Source of the DNA: Omphalotus guepiniiformis | Taxonomy: Eukaryota > Basidiomycota > Agaricomycetes > Agaricales > Omphalotaceae | Assembly: GCA_028554645.1 (NCBI GenBank) | Contig: JAQOOI010000062.1 | Location: 62,001 to 126,000, forward strand | DNA: 64,000 nucleotides | Direction of reading: 5' to 3' | Part shown: positions 20,628 to 32,591 of the stretch, piece by piece | Layout of the letters: the number at the start of each line of letters is the position of its first letter | Numbering within the stretch: the first letter of the stretch is position 1 | The notes under the pieces: generated by a model | What the model was told of the DNA's origin: nothing | The model's input: only the letters and a program-made list of their open reading frames with translations | The model's database searches: none | Translations under genes and position numbers: made by a program

Positions 20628-23600
20628 CTACGCATCGTACTGTAAAAAAACCACCATTAGCATTCCCAATCCCAATTTCACCCTTGAAGGTTGATAAAAA
20701 AAACCACACATACCGCCAAAATCATCGATCCAGGCCAAAGAGAGGCAGTCCCATTAGAATCAACATACATATTAACTTCAGTCTCATTGATCACAGTTTC
20801 AAACCCTCCAAGATTTCCAGCATTACCAGGCGCACGACGAACATTCTTCAAGCTGAAAACAACCTTGACAATCTCAGCGATCGTCTGTTCGGCGAAAGTT
20901 AAACCTGGGCATGTATGGAACCCGGTTCCGTTTAGGCTGTAGGAGGATTTAGGACGAGTGGGGTCGACTTTGAGTGGGTCGGGGAAGTCGGTTGGCTAGG
21001 TGAAAGGTCAGGTCAGGTCAGTACGTTACATGGTAAGTTGAGGGAAATGGATAGCCGGGACGTACGTTTCGGTGAGCATTCTTAAAGCTTGCCCATAGAC
21101 GATCACCTGCTTTTACAACGAGGGGGTCTAGACCTGGACCTTGAGGAATAGTAGCATCTGTAACTACGTCTCTCCAGAGACCATAGAATTGAGGTTTAAG
21201 TCCTGTATCACAAGCATCACTAAACCGCCAAAGAAGAGAGAAAGTTTAAATCAACTGACTCATAGCTTCACGAACATATCCTCGAAGTGTCTCAAGACTC
21301 TGAGGATCATTAGAACGCGCCAACTCAATAATCTTTGCTCGTTCTTGAGAGCGGTCATCATCAAAGTAAAAGTTGATAACATTGACAGCAGCTGGAAGAA
21401 AGGCATGATCAGTATGCAGCCTTTCGCTGTGAAGGGATAGTACTTACCCTGAGCATAATTCACCGAAGAACCAACAGCAAGTCCAACAACCATCGCCACC
21501 AACTCATTCAACGGTCTTCCAGTTTCCGAAAGCTTGCTCAAGAAAGGATAGTATGGTTTGTCAGTTACTGGCCAGAAGAAACTCTTTACGCGGGTGGCTA
21601 CGTTCAGGAGTGCACTCTATTGATGAATGGCCGCGATTTAGCCATGTGTACAGTGTGGCAGGGCAAGGGGGTGGGGAGAAGTACTGTGGAAAACTTACTG
21701 GGGAAGTAGCGGGATTAACTTCGAGAATTGCTTTTCCTATCATAGCTTGAATTACACCTCCGGCTTGAGCGGCTGTCATTCGCAAGGAGAAGCCGTGTTC
21801 GTTGTCGCCGATGCTCAAGAAAGTGAGACTAATTACAGGTATTAGCTTCATTCCATGAGCGAAACTCAAAATACGTACGTGAACTGTTGACGAAACATAT
21901 CATTGATTAGTGTAAGAAAGTAATCGGATGAGAACGTTAGCTTACCAGTGTATTGAACATATCGTACACTTCCTGCACTGTATAAATCCCCGAAGGATTC
22001 TCCTTTGTCTTCATATCAATACCACACTACAGCCCGTATCCCGTTAACACCGTAAACACACACCATCAAGTGTATAATACCACACAAACGATCAGCAGCC
22101 CAATGAACAGCAACAACATTGATAACCTCCTTGGCGATATCAACGAATGTACCAGGTACACCATCCAACTTGAACGATCTCTCCTTAATCTTCTGAGAGA
22201 TATTGGTACTATACCATCTCCTATAACCATCCAAAGAGTCTTTCGTAGGGAATATCGCATGAAGTGCTAGCGCTTTATCCGCATCGTGTCTAAAAAACGA
22301 AGATCATAAACGCAGATCATCAGAAAACCGAGAAACTGAGAAACCGAGAACCAGAAGGGACGCGAGCGACTCGCGCGGAGCAACTTCAAAAAACAAGTGG
22401 ACACATACTTGGGAGCCTGATCAAAAGCCAACATAAACCCATACCCATCTCCCAAAGCGCTCATCTCATAAACAGTATGGAATCTAGTCGGATCATTGAA
22501 GACATATTTGATCCCAGTGAACGTGTTCAGGACTTTCGGTATCACCGCCGGGACGGGACGTGTGTATGTATACCGATCTGCGAGCTTTTGACGTGTCAAG
22601 CTGTCTTTCATCTTTTGGGGAGTGAAGAATGGGAAGCAGCCGTATACGGAGTTCTGTCATGATGATGAGATGAGACGATGTTAGTTACTTAGATGATGTG
22701 TGATGTGAAAGGAACTTGAGGACTTACGTAGGGGTAGTGCCGAGGGAGATGCCTCATCAAAAGTTTTGGCACTGTAGAGAGTCGAAGTCGAGTGAGTGCG
22801 TTTCTAGCATACAAAATAATATAGAAAAGAGTCACAGTTTCCTCCGAACCCTCCATTATTAGGATCTCTCACTGTATCCTGATATCCCCAAGTAGTAAGA
22901 TTCGCAGCTACGTAGAGTTTTCATGAGCAAAGGAGGCTCTTCGTCAAAATTACACAACAGAATAAAAACTCAGGACTGAATGCAGTTGTATAGTACCTAT
23001 CACCACGAACGAGAGCAATCGCATCACCCAAAACCGCTCTGGTCATCTAAGGGTTCAAACGTTCAAGGGTTTCGCCGGTTAGCCCCACACTTCACGAAGT
23101 AAAAAGTGACATACGGTATAACCACAAGCGAACCGAAGTCCTCCGGAAAGAGGCATAGTTGATTCACATTGCAAGCCAGTCTATTGGGTGGGAAGTTGGG
23201 TCGACCCGTGTTTGTCAGTGACATTTGACATGGACATTTGACACAAGAGAACGACTTACATAGAGCTCGAGATTGTTAATGTGACCATACAATCTACGAG
23301 CGGTGTTCTAAAAACCCCACAGTTAGTCGGAGTCCAAAGACAGATAGGAGTAGTTGGTGTGTTCACATACCGCAACCTCAGGATCAGGATTCCACTCTTC
23401 GAAAGTTTCGAATTCTGCGTTCATCACAACCCACGTCAGTTGACCTTACTCCAAAACGAAACCAAAACCCCAATCCACACATACGTTTAAGACCCAAAAA
23501 CTGCCTAAACTCATTCATCGTACAAACACCCCACTGACGAGCTTGCTGAATCCCCAGGATCTCAATAACCCTCAACGCAGAAGGTGTCCCACGAGCACCA

Positions 23601-25833
23601 TACGATGCAGCTGGACTTTCAGTTGCGTCTTGAAGAATCTTGGCGATATCATCATCGGAGAATTTTCCGTCTGGTCCTCGGACGAGACTAAAACAACCAA
23701 TCAACGCATATATGAGAAAACACGCTGACGTGAAGAGAGGAGGAACTTACCCGCCAAAAGTCCGCTTACTAGGCTCAGGATCAATCTCTGAAAGTATCCC
23801 AATAAACGTCCTTCCGAAATCCGATACTGTTAGATCTTCTAAAGGTTTTTGGAATGTATGCGAGAAGAAATCGTTGATCCATTTTTCGTCTGCTGCGGAT
23901 GTTGTCGCGTGCCACTAGATGGGATAGATAGATGGATAGATAGTATCGAAGTCAGTGTGGGGCCCAAATACAAAGAATGACAGAGACGATTGAAAGATTG
24001 ACGGCTTGCTTACTCGGTAAAGAACGTTAAACTCCACACTACAATGATTACCCTGACCACGTTCAACTTCCGTTCCGTCCAAGTTTTTGATAGGCTGCCA
24101 AGGGAGAACACAGTGTCAGGTGTTTGTTTCTAGTGCGAATTCCGGAATGGAAGAAACGGGACTAACATCAAAAGCATTCATATTCCAAGCATTTCCCTCT
24201 GAAAGTCCGAGGAATCCAGCGACGTAGTCACCCATGATGAGACTCATGAAATGTCCACCGCTACCGGTCAAATTAGACACTATCCATGGACCATAGACTC
24301 GGAATGGATGGAATAAACACGTACTTGATAAGCCTAGCAGTTTGAAAAATCTCTTCATCTTGCTTAGCACGAGCTTTCTCATCAGTCGGAGGTGGATTCG
24401 TCCATGTCCCGCGTTCGTTGATTTTCAACAACGTATCCGCTATATACTACAAGCGCACGGAGGGGTTGTCAGCATAGATTCAAAAGTTATTTTAAAAAAG
24501 TTGAAGTTGAAGACAAAGACATAATTATGATTTCGGGATAAAACAACCAACAAAGCGCTTGCTGCCGGAGGTAAGAATAGAAGTCTTTCTTCTGAGAATG
24601 TATCGGGGTATAAAAGACCACGACCGGAGGATTTATCTCGGACTTTATCTTGAGTTTCTTGATCTACACGCGACGCGATGACAATGAGCAAAAGCACAAG
24701 GTGATTTAGGAGGATGTAGGAGGAACGAAGGGGGGAAACGAAGGGAAGGGGGAGGGTCACGTACTGATTCCATATATAGGACTCAAGTCCAGATAAGAAC
24801 TAGTATTGTTGATATTCATATCTCTATAATCCGTTCGGAACAAACTATGAGTGACAAGAGACGCGAAAGCGAATGTCAAACTCGAGTTTCCTCCGGGGTG
24901 TGCTTTGAAACTAAAACAACCATTCCCAAAGAGCAAAGTCAGAATGGACTACACGCGACAAAGACATCAAGTTGAACTCGAACTCACACTACGTCTCTTC
25001 AAAAGAGTATCAAAAACAAGCCCAGGATCAGGTAACGAAAACTCCGTCGAACACCATTTTCCTTGTACACTCTTCGCGTAAGGTGTACCAGCACGACCCA
25101 AATCTGGGAATTGGAGGTTGTTGCCGCGTCCGTCTGCTTCGCGGAAGGTATGGACTGGTCCGAGGAGTGCAGCAGGGGGCTACGAAGGATTAGATGAAAG
25201 ATACGTTAAACGTGAGCGCATAGAATCGGAGAAGGAGGGTCTTACGTGAGGAATGGTATTGTATAAAACGCCGATAGCTGCGTTGGACATTTTGGCTGCT
25301 ATATCAGAGCCTGGGGGTAACTCTGATAAGAGCGTGAGTCCAGCTGAGAATGCGTAGCGAACGGAAGAGGGTCAGCAAGAAGTTTGTTGTTGAGCGAATG
25401 AGGCGAATGATGTAATGAACTCGAACTTACTGCTCCTTTGCGGTCATCGACAGCTTGGGGGTGAAGCACGGTATCGAGGAAAGCGTCCTTGAGTAAGTCA
25501 ATTCGAATGAGTATCACCAAGTTCTCAGAAAGTGAGTGCCACGTCGACTAGCTTGGGATCAGGAGGACTGTTGTTCTTCGACTTGATAGATTGAATCTAC
25601 GGTACAAACGTTAATGAGCACACAAAGCGATCCGTTAAAATTGAAGTTCGAGGGTGTATACATACCTCTGCTATGACATTGGTGATACCAGAGTGCGCAT
25701 GAGGAGACACATTGGCATTCTCAGCGACTTGCCAATCGTAATGACCGTCTGGAGCAGTAGGAAGAGGTCTTGACTTGAGATAAACCTCATCTGCGCCAAG
25801 TTCAAATACTTGAAGGGGTGTAATTTGAGCCAT
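20628..25833 (-). CDS. Psi-producing oxygenase-type fatty acid dioxygenase (peroxidase plus P450 domains)
   Basis: A long gene with many short introns, reading from MAQITPLQVF at 25833 to a four-codon last exon (YDA, TAG at 20628-20630). The N-terminal half is an animal-peroxidase-like dioxygenase domain. It has the distal His region FASLVTHSLFRT, the motif YLDLSPIYG, and the catalytic Tyr and proximal His in EFNVLYR|WHAT, split by an intron. The C-terminal half is P450-like and keeps the heme-thiolate Cys in NGTGFHTCPGLTFAEQT. Family members (PpoA and relatives) oxygenate linoleic and oleic acid to 8-hydroperoxides and isomerise them to diols, giving oxylipin signals that control sporulation and development. 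With both heme sites present it should be bifunctional; product specificity cannot be read from sequence. Exact edges of the middle exons were not all fixed. Confidence 0.88.
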
Positions 25834-27384
25834 CTGATATGAAGTATTGAAGGAAAAGGACAAGGGATATAATGAACCTTCGAAATCCACGTCGAGCAGC
25901 CTTTATATATTCCCCAAAGAATTAGAAAACTCTCCCGCACCGCAAGCGCACTGTCTAAGACTGTATATGTCACGGCTTACAATGAGCTTTTCTTCACAAT
26001 TCGCGAGCATTAGATCGTCTGGATAACATCCTTCCATATTCGCCTTCCGGATTGACAATTACGATGCCATGGTAGGGTGGACATGACATGCTGTGCCATA
26101 ATCACTGTCAATTGCCTCACTTCACCCGAGCAGGGACCTGCAGGGGCTTCGGTTTCTCGAACTGGAAGCAGGGATGTATTTGGATCGGTGAACTTTTTTC
26201 TGCGGAGAATAATATGAGACAATAGTTGCTCGTCTGACCTCTTTGCTTTGACATATATGGGAGCTGGATTACGCACTTTACGCACTTTACGCATTTTGAG
26301 CTCATTAGGAAGAGTATGAATGAACGCGAGAACGATTGCGAGAGTGAACGTCAGCGTCCTTGGAGTACTAAGAGTAGGTACTAGTAAGTTCTCGAACGGC
26401 GTTCTGTTCTGTTGCTCTGCCAATATTCATCTGCGCTCGCTCCAAAGGATGATCCATCTTGAGCTTGAGAGCTTGGCCCCTTCTGACCCCGCTACTGACA
26501 AGATTCGTGATGCTCAAGTCTTTCTCTGGCATTTCATTCTCGCTGTCAAACGATTCGCGCTGAAGTCTTCCGGTAATACTAAATCGGATCGGCTTCGAAA
26601 GAAATTCTGACATGCCAGTGATAAGCTGTCAAGTTGAAGGTATGTCGCAATGAACTGTACATACATTTATCCCTTGAATTCTACCTTTCATTGTCAAGAA
26701 AAATTTCCTCTGATTGGTGCGCCACAACTCAAGGGCTTGACGGTAGATATGTAAGTTGTGGAGAGAGTAACCGGTCACCTATAGATCTATGTAGTATGTA
26801 AAGGGCGGGAAACTTCGCTGGCACAATGTAATTGGAGCTCCGCCTAGTGCGGCCGCTCAATTTACCTTTCTGCTTCTTTTACCACCACACGGTCTGGTCC
26901 ACACGCTTCCAAATACGTAGAGTGAGCACTTTTCTTGCATAATTAGCGTTGATATGTACGCATACATTGGACAGAATCTCTTCTCTTTCGTATGTATTTT
27001 TGGTCTGCGCGGGCAAAATGACAGGGACAGGCTCGAGAGAGCGCTCGCGCTCGTACTATCTAATTGGTGGCTTGCCATTGGTTGATTTCAAGTTCCATCT
27101 CCGAGAACACAGGGACCATGACCAAGGGCCGTAAGTTGCGCCGAAGTCTATTATGTACGTTATTCTATAGATACTTACACAGACTTACACTCACAAGCAT
27201 AATTGCTGTCAAACGAACTCGAAACTCGGACTCGGAACTTTCAAGAAGACGATCAGCTATTCGGTTCCCCAAGGGAATCTCCGATCACGAAGGAAGTTAG
27301 CTTTGGGAGGGGGTTGTGCGTAAGCAACTTATAACCCAAATCTATCAGCGAGGTTCCACTTGATCCTCTCTCTCTCTCACCACG
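25834..27384. other. Divergent promoter region, no gene confirmed
   Basis: Lies between the divergently transcribed oxygenase and DUF2235 genes. Minus-strand frames at 26368-26613 (starting MSEFLSKPIRFS) and 26010-26423 are open but show no family features or linking splice sites, so they are not called. Confidence 0.35.
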
Positions 27385-29629
27385 ATGCCCGAACCCGTTC
27401 CAGAGAACGCTCTTGCCGGTGACGATGCTATGGTCACTCCAGCATCTCCTACTACGCCTTTGTCTACATCCACCAGCAATAGCACCGATGATACTCTCAG
27501 TACTACTGCGACTCCGATGGAGAATGTTATCCCGCCTGTCCATCCGTATCGCACATTAGTGCTGTGTTTCGACGGAACTGGCGACCAGTAAGGTTCCATC
27601 TGTATATTCATTCCTAATGCTAATGAAATGGCAGGTTCGATGCTGATGTGCGTATCGCTGAGACCTGGGTTGAATCGCCCATTGTAGCAGAGTTGTGTTG
27701 ACGCGTACCTCAGAATTCGAACATCATTCAATTCTTTTCAATGTTGAAAAAGGACGATAAGGCGCAGCAGATGGTTTACTACCAGGTATGGGCGTACCAC
27801 CTAACGCGTCTTCGTGTCCCTCGAGCTTCTATGCTGACTCGAATGCTTCAAAGGCCGGAATTGGAACTTATACGGCGCCACAGGTGGCTACTCCATTCAT
27901 GAACAAGATCTCAAAGGTGGGTTTCCTTGAGCGGGTTCGCACTGTTATCTAAAGGGAGACCCTAGGCTCTCGACGAAGCAATTGCGTGGAACTTGCATGC
28001 TCATGTCATGGGTGAGACCACATGAATGGCGTGCTGACCGAGTTAAGAAGGCTCACCTAATGCGTTTGTTGATAGGAGGATACGAGTTTCTCATGCAAAA
28101 CTGTAAGTGTTCTACGTGAGATCGTGCCTAACTTATCTGACTATCGACGTCCACAGATAGTTCAGGTGATCGAATCTGCATCTTTGGATTCTCACGAGGA
28201 GCTTATACGGCGCGGAGGTAAGTCGTTGAGTTGCACTTTGCTATTTGAGAAACGACCTTCTTAACTCTGCCTAGTCTCGCGGGTATGATTCATAAGGTAC
28301 GTATAGTATACAACAACATCAAGTGGCGCAGTACTCATTATGTTATCGACTCGATAGGTTGGAATTCTCCCGGCATGCAACCACCAACAAGTACCTTTCG
28401 CATACAAGATGTACACTCGAGAAGATGAGATCGGTTGGAAACAATCCAACGCATTCAAGAAAGCCTTCTCCAGCGATGTCGACATTGAGTTCCTCGGAGT
28501 CTGGTTCGTTTCGTTTCAATCTATGTCATATCCAACCCACCATTCAACCCCCTCATTCTCCACTCCAGGGACACAGTCAACTCTGTCGGAATCATTCCCA
28601 AACGTCTCCCATTTACTACTTCCAACACAATCGTAAGAACGTTCAGGCACGCGGTATCATTGGACGAAAGACGTGCAAAGTTTAAAGCGAATTTATGGAA
28701 TCGGCCGAATGCTCATGAGGAAACTTTGGGTGTTTATTCGGTTAAGCATAATAAGCACCGTGACGCGGCGAGTCATCCGAAGAAACATAATAATCTGCGT
28801 GCGCTTGAGAGGAAATATAGTAAGGATCGTACGCAGCTTACGGATGTTGAAGAGGTTAGTGTCTGAGCGCCCTTGTCAAGACAGTCCTAACGCGCTTCTA
28901 GGTATGGTTCTCTGGATGTCACTGTGGTATGTAACACTCCACTCCTTTCTCTATTGACGACATCCGCCTAATCCTATCACAGACGTCGGAGGTGGTTCAG
29001 TATCAAACGAAACCACAATCAACCTAGCACGTATCCCACTTCGTTGGATGATACGTGAATGTTTCAAAACCAACACTGGAATAATCTTCGATTGTGAAGG
29101 TCTTCGTAGTATCGGTTTGAATCCAGACGCACTATACCCTGAAGTCTTACCTCGTCCACCTCCTCTTCCCGTCGGTAACCTTCGTATCAGGGATATTCCT
29201 CCTGCTAATGCAGACGCCGCCGCTCCATCTGGCAAAGCCCATAAGAACAAGAACAAGCATTCTGAGACTTCCCTGCCCAACTTCTCCGGCGAAGGTGACG
29301 CCGACACCGAAGGCTCTGTATTCAAATCCGAAGAAGAACTCGAACTCCAAGATGCACTCTCCCCAGCCTACGACCAACTTGCACTCGTATGGTTCTGGTG
29401 GATACTCGAGTTCTTACCTATCAAACAACGATACCAGAAGGGTGATAATTCTTGGTTTACGTATTTTGGATGGAATTTGGGTAGGGGGAGGGTCATTCCT
29501 AAGCAGAAGAAGAGGGGGGTGAAGGTTCATCGTAGTGTGAAGATGAGGATGGATTCGGAGTTTGAGGGTGGGGGGAAGTATGTTCCGAAGGCGAATGTTG
29601 ATTTCGAACATGTTACTTGGGTTGATTAG
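27385..29629 (+). CDS. DUF2235 alpha/beta-hydrolase domain protein, 536 aa
   Basis: Twelve exons close in frame: 27385-27587, 27635-27647, 27714-27785, 27854-27916, 27966-28011, 28076-28102, 28157-28217, 28275-28296, 28358-28503, 28569-28854, 28902-28926 and 28983-29629. Exon 2 is only 13 nt. Family signatures are LVLCFDGTGDQF at about residue 60, the nucleophile motif GFSRGAYTARSLAGM at about 150, FRHAVSLDERRAKFKAN, and SGCHCDVGGG at about 315. DUF2235 proteins include fungal hydrolases and bacterial type VI phospholipase effectors; the fungal substrate is unknown. Residues 1-50 are Ser/Thr/Pro-rich. An insertion of about 60 residues rich in Pro, Lys and Glu lies at about 370-430. No signal peptide is present, so it is probably cytosolic. 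Confidence 0.88.
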
Positions 29630-30728
29630 GGATGTCGATGAGTACTAGTATGAGGGAGGAACACGCATATGGTTTGTTACATGGACTGTCACTTTATTGT
29701 AGGATTAATTCAGTATAGCTTTTTTTACGCCATACTGTTCATTGTGGAAATGCATTCGTTGGATGTTTTGGACATACTTACGCACTTTACAAGGAGACTT
29801 GAGAGTCATTTTCCAGCCTTTGTATACTCGGTCGGGGGCCGGGATATACGCCGAAGTATGCAGCCCACTGCTCATGTAATCTCAACTCTGCGTGCTCCGG
29901 CAGGGGGCTACAACCAAGAAACACCCGCACAGTCGACATCTCTCTCATACAGCTATGTATACACGATGGCCGAGTCATCTGGGAGCGAGGTGGTACTTAT
30001 GCGGAGGTTGTATTAAATTTGCCTTATATTACATAATGCCGACCGACAACTGTGAAGCAGCACCGCCGACTTGTGCCGACTTGTGCTGACTTCTGGATGC
30101 CTCTTCGCTTAGATCACTCTATCTTACCCTTAGATTTCTTATTTCTCACTTCCCTTCCTACAAGCTCCTCCCAAACCTCGCCTCATCACCTCTGTAACAT
30201 ATCCACCCAAGAGAGTACTGCACGTGCCAAAATGGACCGAACGGCGAGCGGCGAACTTCGAAGTGACTCACGCAAATGCAAATCCTGCCGTGGACTTCTC
30301 GCCAACGTCAGGCGTATTGAAAGTACCAAGCACAACAAATTCATTTCGTCGAGGTAGTTAGTAGTTTTAAAGAGGTATGGCCATCATTGGTAAAGCTTGA
30401 ATACGGTACTTCATTGGCAGTCGCTGTCTTATCAGGCTGTTCCAAGTGTACGAAATGTCCTTCAAGGCCAGCTACCTAATCGCGGCTGGCCGAACACTGG
30501 CATGACAAATCGCCGGCAACTTACATTTGTGGTATATATATATATGTGGTGTGTGGGTCGTTTAAGCTTGCTCTTGACCATCATCTTAGTCTACACATTG
30601 CTGGTCGTTGATGACCGCCATTCCTCCTGTATAGACCATTCGCAAAGGTAAAGTCTCGATTCAAACTTGGTACGCATATATGAGTTCTTACTAGTTGATA
30701 TTCGTCCCAGTCAGACTAGCTACACAAC
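29630..30728. other. Intergenic, no gene recognised
   Basis: It includes an AT dinucleotide run near 30535-30546 and the promoter of the F-box pseudogene. A small frame near 30231 (starting MDRTASGELRSDS) has a KCKSC pair, but nothing to confirm it. Confidence 0.35.
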
Positions 30729-32591
30729 ATGGAACTGATAGCCCTCCCCGTCGAGCTCATTATTAAAATCGCAACGAATCTGCGATCCGTATCAGATGTC
30801 CTCCGAATGTCACTTACCGTGCGTAATCACCACCATCGATGCATCCCCATACTGTCGGCTGATGAAGGCAGCAGTGCAGAACAATTCATGACCTTCTTCT
30901 CCCTCTCATATATAACAATGTTGACCTAAAATCTTTTCAACAATGTCAAATCACGCTTCGCACGATGCAGACAATGACTCGCTATCTCGCCATGTACGCA
31001 AGTTACGGATACGGCCGGAGTATTTACTGTCGAAGGGTTTCGTTGAAGATTCTTCCCATGAAGAGGTCTTCAACGAACGATCCATCTGTGGGATTCTTGT
31101 CAATTTGGCGGAAGAGGGGAAACTGATCAACTTGAGGGTTTTGGACTGGGACACGTCGACGGTTTTGGATTAGGACACGTCGAGAATGCCAGAAGACGAT
31201 ATGTGGGTGAAGTTGAGAGAAAAGTACGTGGACATGTGTGACTCTTGGGCATCTTGCTCATTCCGCAATTCTTCATGCAGCTGTGAACATCTGAAGAGCT
31301 TAGCAATCAATCTTCACGTTGCAACTTTAAATCGTTCAAGCAGTGTGAATCCTATTCATATCAACTGGAAAACCAAGCTCCGTATTTATTAGCTGCGGCA
31401 GCTCTTCGATTTTGAAGACTTGAGGTCGTTTTCAATCCGCGGGTTGGATGATAAGAACATAAGTACGTGGCAATGTTCCCACAAACTTTAATTCTGGTCT
31501 TATTTGTACATTAGACCATACCCCTCAGGTTGTTGATCTCCCAGAAAAAATGTGGCGAATGCTACTCTTACGCTGTCCGGAGCTGGAAGAGCTTCAACTG
31601 GCAAGCCTTAACTCATGGTCTGGTGATCTACTCAACTTTGACCGTGCACTTTGTGGTACATGGCCTAGACTACGATCGCTGAAGCTCGAATGCTTCAATC
31701 GTGTAACAGGGCAAAGTATGCATGCCTCAAATATAGGGGATGCGGGGCATTCCTTCTTCCTTCGGCACTCATCCTCCATTGAGAACCTCACTGTAGGCTG
31801 GAGACCCCAGCAGAACGCACTAGCATTGCCTCCTTTAGCTCTTCCTCATCTTAGATGTTTTACGGCGTCAACTATACAACTCGGAGTCGCTGAGCTTCAC
31901 GAATCATGCTTCGAGTCACTTCAAGAATTGAACTTGAACAACGAGTATGCTCATGACGTGTTTGATCCGCCATGCCTCGGGCCTTTATGTCTCCTACTGG
32001 GGCGGCTGCGCAAGTTGAGGTATTTGACCTTGGGAATAAAATACATCGAAGACGACAATCCTACTCATTTGGAGGGATTTCGGTTGCTATTAGAAGCGTG
32101 CCGCGGTATTGACGAGTTAACTTTAATCTCGTGTGTTCCTTCCCACGATCCAGTAAGCACCTATAGCCGTTTGCATTTCTGATGGTGTTTCTGAATTGAA
32201 GGTCTCATTGTGATAGGAGGATGCACGGAGCATGTATGGCCTGCTTGACCTGCTAAACATATGCACCAACCTTCGTCAATTTGTCTTCCACGCATGTTAT
32301 TCGCCCCTTCACGGAACAGCATTTCGTACGGCTCAGCGACTCTTCTTGGCTAATTCCAACCTCTGTGGTGTCAGTCTTCAGTTGTCGAATTCTGTAAGTT
32401 TAGGGTGTGTGAAGATTGCCGGGTCGTACGAAGTCTTGCCATATAATGCTTTGGCGGGGACGTTACAGCCTGACGGCGACACGAATGGGCGAAGAGCACC
32501 TGTTTACATCTTGGCTCATGAATGGGGTCCAGATATGGATGACGAACGTTATATTCGGGAATTGTTTGATAGTCCCGATACCGAGATCTAG
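30729..32591 (+). pseudogene. F-box/LRR-like protein, inactivated copy
   Basis: Exon 1 (30729-30818) encodes the F-box start MELIALPVELIIKIATNL. Exon 2 begins at 30872 (QCRTIHDLLLPLIYNNVDLKS) and aligns with the F-box gene at 59.5 kb. Near 30960-30990 the frame breaks: against that paralog about four bases are missing before HVRKL. A 24-bp tandem duplication at 31137-31184 then puts an in-frame TAG at 31171. The rest stays readable: LFDFEDLRSFS, MWRMLLLRCPELEELQL (from 31550), several leucine-rich segments, and a last exon from about 32219 to TAG at 32591. F-box proteins recruit substrates to SCF ubiquitin ligases. This copy should not make a full protein unless the breaks are sequencing errors. 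Confidence 0.7.

Noticed and set aside
26010..26613. Two overlapping minus-strand open frames that could form a small gene
   Set aside because: No splice pair joins them convincingly, and neither shows domain, signal or repeat features.
31345..31392. In-frame TAG at about 31390 as a third defect of the F-box pseudogene
   Set aside because: The paralog at 59 kb has an intron at the same place, and a GTGAAT...TTATTAG intron fits in phase 0 here, so the stop is probably intronic.
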